Position numbers and translations under genes: made by a program
Notes under the pieces: generated by a model
What the model was told of the DNA's origin: nothing
Databases searched by the model: none
The model's input: only the letters and a program-made list of their open reading frames with translations
Shown: positions 59,622-64,000 of the stretch, piece after piece
Layout: each line of letters opens with the position of its first letter
How positions within the stretch are numbered: position 1 is the first letter of the stretch
Source: Chromera velia
Lineage: Eukaryota; Sar; Chromeraceae
Direction of reading: 5' to 3'
Length of the DNA: 64,000 bases
Assembly: GCA_018398765.1 (NCBI GenBank)
Contig: JAHBMJ010000299.1
Span: 69,269-133,268, forward strand

Positions 59622-60149
59622 TCTGAACAGAGTCGCAAGAGACCAGTGATGTCAGTGTAAAGTGGTACTCCAAAGAGAATCTCACACAGGGTTTAAAGTG
59701 TAGCTTGTGCAGAGCTGGGGGAACGTTCGGCTTCTTTCTCTGAAAGGGGGACCAGTACGATCAATCGGAGTTGGAACTTGCGAACTTTCTCTCTTTCTCA
59801 ATCAGTGAGTAGAGAATGGCCGAAACGGTTTGATTCAGGTGTCACAAGTGCCTGTCGCGATGAAGACACTTTGAAGTTCCAGAATCCAGTCTTTATCCAA
59901 TATATATGATGTGCATGCGACTAGATCGTGCTGTGTCCGCCTGTCCATTAGGTAATCTCACTTATAAAGCGACATTTTTGAGCTTGGATGGGACAGCCTG
60001 ACTGTAGACGGATGGCTAGACGGATGGCTGCCTGACCTGGCCATGCGCGCATGTGCGTGCGTCATAGAACATTGCACATGCATGCAGTCGCACAGATACC
60101 AATCTGTTGCCACCGTCTCTCTCTGTTCTCTTCTTCTTCCCCACCAATC
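59622..60149. other. Upstream flank of the protease gene
   Basis: Likely holds the protease promoter and 5' UTR on the minus strand; no defined motif is claimed. Contains tandem GACGGATGGCTA near 60006-60027. Confidence 0.4.
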
Positions 60150-60738
60150 TCAAATGAAAAGTGGCACAGAAGCTACGACATTCAAAACGAAGACCAGATC
60201 TGATATCATGATAATTTTCCGCCAGATGATGGCTCGTCCTCTACCTCCTTTACTCTATGAAAGTTGGCAGCGGGTAAGTGCAGGAATATGTGACTGGGTA
60301 GAGAGAGAAGAAGTTGAACGCGTGTTGAGAGGAAGAGATGTAGAAGTGGGAAGCCAGAAGGTAGTCCGAGACGATCACGTAAATCATGTGTTGCTGGAAG
60401 TGCATGACGTCGCCTGGAGAAACTCTCCGGATATGGTGTGGAATGGAAACGGCAGGCCTACGGGATGGAGGAAAGAAAGCTAAACAGCTTGCTGCTGCTC
60501 GCGTGTTCGGTTTGGGAAAACTCAAAGATTTTTTCTTTTATTTCTCGTCAGAGCCAGGGAAAGGGACACCGTGGCTATCTTGTTTAGACAGAAGCAGCGT
60601 GAGGGTGTATGTGGTGGATGTTGTGAAATCACAGACGGTCTCCTACGAAGTGGAGGCTGATTTCACAGGTGCCCTTTATGCAATAGAATATGCAAGAGGG
60701 CAGATTATGAAATGGACCCGTCCTTTCAAGAAAATCTA
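60150..60738 (+). pseudogene. Unassigned coding-like frames, probably remnant of a mobile or decayed gene
   Basis: Two overlapping plus-strand frames look protein-like. One (60150-60483) reads FRQMMARPLPPLLYESWQR and WVEREEVERVLRGRDVEV. The other (about 60480-60738) reads ARVFGLGKLKDFFFYF, VRVYVVDVVKSQTVSYEVEA and GALYAIEYARGQIMKW. They would need a frameshift to join. No family was recognised. A remnant of a retroelement or a broken gene are both possible. Confidence 0.3.
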
Positions 60739-61855
60739 AGTGCGGGGCGCATTCATAGGAAGGGGGGAGATGGAGAAGCTAGAAGAAGAGACCATGAGAG
60801 GTCTCGTTTTTACCTATGGGCCCGAGTAGAAGGCTCGGATGGTCGATGAGGATGGAACATGGCTCTATGGATTGCCCTTGTTGTAGGCGTATGTGTGTGG
60901 CTGCTGTTTTCGTTGTGGGGGGTATGTGAAAGAGTGTGGTGGTACAAGAAGTTGTTTGGTGGTTCTTCCCTCTTTGTCTCCCCGTAGAGGCGTTGGATGG
61001 CCTCGCAATGCATGTGATATCTGCCGAAGAGACCCCAGAAACGTCGGGTACCTGCAGGATGGTCAGTATGCTGCCCGTGCAGAAGCTTGTGCAGAGACTT
61101 AATTTAGAAAATAACAGATATTTGAATGTTTTTATATTTTTTGTGGGTCATTACTGAGTTCTCTATTTAAAATAAAATTTATACTTGTATGGCTGATTTC
61201 TATCTATTTTTTTAGAGATTTGTTGTTTTTTTCTCTATAGAAAGTCCCTACGATGTCTATTTATGATTGAGATTACCTATAATGCATGCATGCGTTCGAT
61301 CGTTCGTCCGATCGATCGAATTTAACGGCCGCCGGGCCGGCGGGCCGCGCGCGGATCCGGCTGGTCGGGGGGCCATGCTATATAAATCGCGCGATCGACT
61401 TGCGCCCCCATGCATGGATGCATGCATGCATGCACAAGTGGATGGCGCAAAAACTCCTATATATAGCTGATCAGCCTAGGTCAGGCAAATTTGTGCATGG
61501 CGGACTCGACCCTTTCTGCAGGCCGAATATGTACACCGCAGAGGTCCTTCACAAATTTGAGGCATGCTCTGCATGGCTTATGTAGACGGAGGGAAACGTA
61601 CAGAGATTTGCCCTCTTTCTGGAGAGACACAGAGAAGAAAGACTGCAACGTTACCCTTCTCCCAAGACAAATATATATATCCTTGTTTGCAACGCGATGG
61701 AGATTTTGTCCTTGGTTGCGATACAAGCAGTCATCAATCTTCCCATCTTCGGACGATTTTTTTAGAGGAAAAGTAAGGAGATCTGGCAATATTTCTGATC
61801 TTGTCCGTGTCCAAGTCGTGTAGACAAAATGAAAAAAAGAGAACATCACTTGTCG
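60739..61855. other. Intergenic region with GC-rich island and ATGCATGC runs
   Basis: No gene recognised. A GC-rich block (about 61320-61375) with TATA-like CTATATAAAT at about 61379 and ATGCATGCATGC at about 61413-61432 resembles, in word content, the island at 5780-6010. It may be promoter or repeat sequence ahead of the RCC1-like gene. Confidence 0.4.
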
Positions 61856-63031
61856 ATGCGATTTCGTATTGCAAAGCCACTAGTCATCCTGACCTTCGCT
61901 TTCTGCTATGTTTCTCCAACCCACGGAACCGGTCCGTCCAGCCTCTTTCCCCAGATTTCGCACCGGATTTCTAAATGGTTTCCCCTGCCACCCCACACCC
62001 TCAAGGAAAGCAATCATTCGTATCATTTTCCTGCCGCAACACTTTTTTTCAAATCTTCTGCGTATCCTGCTGAAATCGCACACATCTGTATGCAGACTTG
62101 AAGGTCGCGGTTGCCCAAGGGTCGACCTGTGCTTATGGAACGCTCTCGGGAGAGATGATGTGTGAGTCTTTGGGGGAGAGGATAAGACAGCGACTGGGTG
62201 GACGAGTTTTCAAACCATCGTGTACACATTTGTGTCGCAAAGCGTGTGAAGGACTGCGGGCGCCCAGGTAGACAGTGAATGACTTGTTGGAGCCAAGAAA
62301 AGACATTTAGAATTTTGTGGCCCGCTCTCGCATGTGAGTCCCGCCTGACCTATCTCCCTTCTCACCAGAGATACTGCGGGAATTCCAGAGCCTCTGACTG
62401 ACCGTTGCTTCCCGTCTCCGCCATCGCTTGGGCCCTGTTTATGCTTCAACCTCGCCATCATTTTTTGCCCCGGTGCCAGAATAATTTACAGATATCTCCG
62501 TGTGTCTCTCTGGATGTAGCGAAGAAAAAGAGATCAAAAGATGCTGTCAATCAATTTTGTAGCCAATGATGTCCGGCAGAAGCGAGGAATAGTACTTGTA
62601 ACTTTTCCTTCTGATACCAATTTGACATGCGCAGGTTGGGGCAGAAACTCCAACGGACAGCTCGGCATCGGCTCCTCAACAACTCTCTCCGCTCCCACGC
62701 CAAACAAACCGGTCAGTCAAAAGTAAAAGTTGCAGTGAAAAGCTTGTCATCCTTTCCTTCTCAGAAGCAGCTGATGCATGCATGTTCGCTCATGAACCCT
62801 CCCACCCACCCAACGTGAATGCACGCAGACGGACCTGGGATCAGACTTCCCAGTGATCACCAAAATCGTCGGGGGACTCCAACACTTCTGCGCCGTGGGA
62901 AAACACCAAAATGTCGGCAGCTCTGTGACGCCTCGGAGGGCCAAGTGCTGGTCAGTCTGGATGCCTCTCTTTCTTTCTCTCTCTTTGTCCCCCCCCGCTT
63001 CTCTCTATCTGTCTCTCTCTCTCTCTCTCTC

Positions 63032-63082
<51 letters not shown>

Positions 63083-63182
63083 GCGAGCGCGCGTGCGTGT
63101 GCGTGTGCGTGTGCATGTGCGTGCGTGTGCGTGTGCGTGCGTGCGTGCGTGCGCGTGAGTGAGTGAGTGAGTGAGTGAGTGA

Positions 63183-63229
<47 letters not shown>

Positions 63230-64000
63230 TGTGTGTGTGTGTGTGTGTGTGTGTTCAATCGAGAGGGGAATCGAAAGCAAAAAAGCTCTCGTTCCAATCG
63301 ATGTGTGCAATGTCCGTTGCTTCTCTTTGAGATTCAAGGAGCCAATTTCCGCTTCTATTAGGAGCAAAAAGAGAAGTGAATCACTGATGGACAGGACAGT
63401 CCCAGAACCGGGTTTGGAATTCATTACTCGAAGTGTCGTTATCGTTATACGTGGATATCAGGCATTTGGGGTCATCTAATCCAGCTAGTATCTCCTGCCA
63501 TCCGTTTCTCTCCCTATCCTGTGCAGGGGGAGGGGGACAGAGGGACAGCTGCGACCGGGAGGATCGGGAAACGCAGGAATGAGTAGTTCTAGGTCTGTTT
63601 GTTTGGTTGTTTGATTGCTTGTTTGTTTCTCTTCTCTCTCTTCTTTTGTCCTGGACTCTTATATTCTCGCATTCGCTCCTGCATCTTCTTATAGTTTGCT
63701 TCCGTGCAACCTGTCAGCAGCACCACTTCTGTCTCCGTACGTATATATCCACCATTCGTCAAGCCGGAGGTCTGTTCCTCGGGAATTGATAGAGCTGACC
63801 GGATGAGTGCAAAGAGAAGGTAGCACAACGTGTGTGATCTCACTTGACAGGATTTACATCCCCATTTCAATCCCTGTTTCGCTTTCCTGGAAAGTTCTTC
63901 TCTTCTCTGCTCTTCTTCTCTTTGCAGTATCGGGGACTCGCTTCCGTTTGCCCTCGAGAACGCAGGGAGTGCCGTGGATGAGGACGACACTGCAGTGACA
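61856..64000 (+). CDS. Secreted RCC1-like beta-propeller protein (3' end outside window)
   Basis: Exons: 61856 to about 61931 (signal peptide), 62096-62161, 62635-62711, 62829-62950, 63527-63592, 63928 onward. The start reads MRFRIAKPLVILTFAFCYVS, a clear signal peptide. Later exons rebuild RCC1/BLIP-II blades across introns: VAVAQGSTCAYG then MMCWGRNSNGQLGIG; ITKIVGGLQHFCAVG then AKCWGRGTEGQLRPG; and IGDSLPFALEN. The CWG motifs are split by introns and restored exactly by splicing, which supports the model. RCC1 propellers are protein-protein interaction platforms; secreted versions are common in protists and usually of unknown partner. The first donor (GTCCGT after ACCG) is the weakest junction. 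The 576-nt intron between 62950 and 63527 holds the long TG/GA microsatellite. Confidence 0.75.
63012..63259. repeat. TG / GAGT / GA microsatellite cluster
   Basis: (TC)n then (TG)n, CGTG variants, (GAGT)n, (TG)n, (GA)n, (TG)n, all inside one intron of the RCC1-like gene. Open frames here are artefacts of repeats. Confidence 0.95.

Overview
The window is nuclear DNA of an intron-rich eukaryote with many transposons and a complex plastid. The best guess is a chromerid alga such as Chromera velia. This is inferred from gene style and not proved. The evidence is: coding exons separated by GT...TGCAG introns whose reading phases close exactly; a carotenoid-pathway oxidase whose N-terminus is a signal peptide followed by a Phe-containing plastid-targeting motif; a BK-type potassium channel, RCC1-repeat, RBM25-like and SREK1-like proteins; and long gene-free stretches rich in ATGCATGC, microsatellites and transposons. 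There is no operon structure, ribosome binding site, rRNA, CRISPR array or convincing tRNA.

Layout. 84-2300 (+): 3' end of an RBM25-like splicing factor with a PWI domain. 4685-5614 (-): single-exon secreted NADAR-domain protein. 6499-10794 (+): SREK1-like splicing regulator (two RRMs, Gln-rich linker, RS tail; 8 exons). 12933-13299 (-): possible small secreted protein. 14031-16842 (+): plastid-targeted phytoene-desaturase-like enzyme (4 exons). 18356-23053 (+): unrecognised 833-residue protein (8 exons). 23188-27843: nested transposons, namely an outer hAT-like element with a perfect 8-bp target duplication, holding a tandemly repeated inner element with (TTTGA)n ends and a 346-bp assembly gap. 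28601-29644 (+): hemolysin III/PAQR-family membrane protein. 31100-32860 (+): decayed reverse transcriptase. 33205-33733: foldback element abutting another hAT-like end. 37727-48653 (-): Slo/BK-like potassium channel with a very long C-terminal extension. 49342-53348: LTR retrotransposon lacking visible gag-pol. 55262-59621 (-): papain-family cysteine protease (7 exons, one GC-AG intron) with an opposite-strand polycystin-like exon inside one intron. 61856-64000 (+): start of a secreted RCC1-like beta-propeller gene that runs off the window.

The genes do not form one pathway. Two (RBM25-like, SREK1-like) belong to splicing, several are secretory or membrane proteins (NADAR, protease, RCC1-like, PAQR, channel), and one makes plastid carotenoids. 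Gene models were built by hand from frames, splice motifs and domain continuity. Exon phases sum to whole codons in every complete multi-exon model, which is good support, but transcript evidence was not available.
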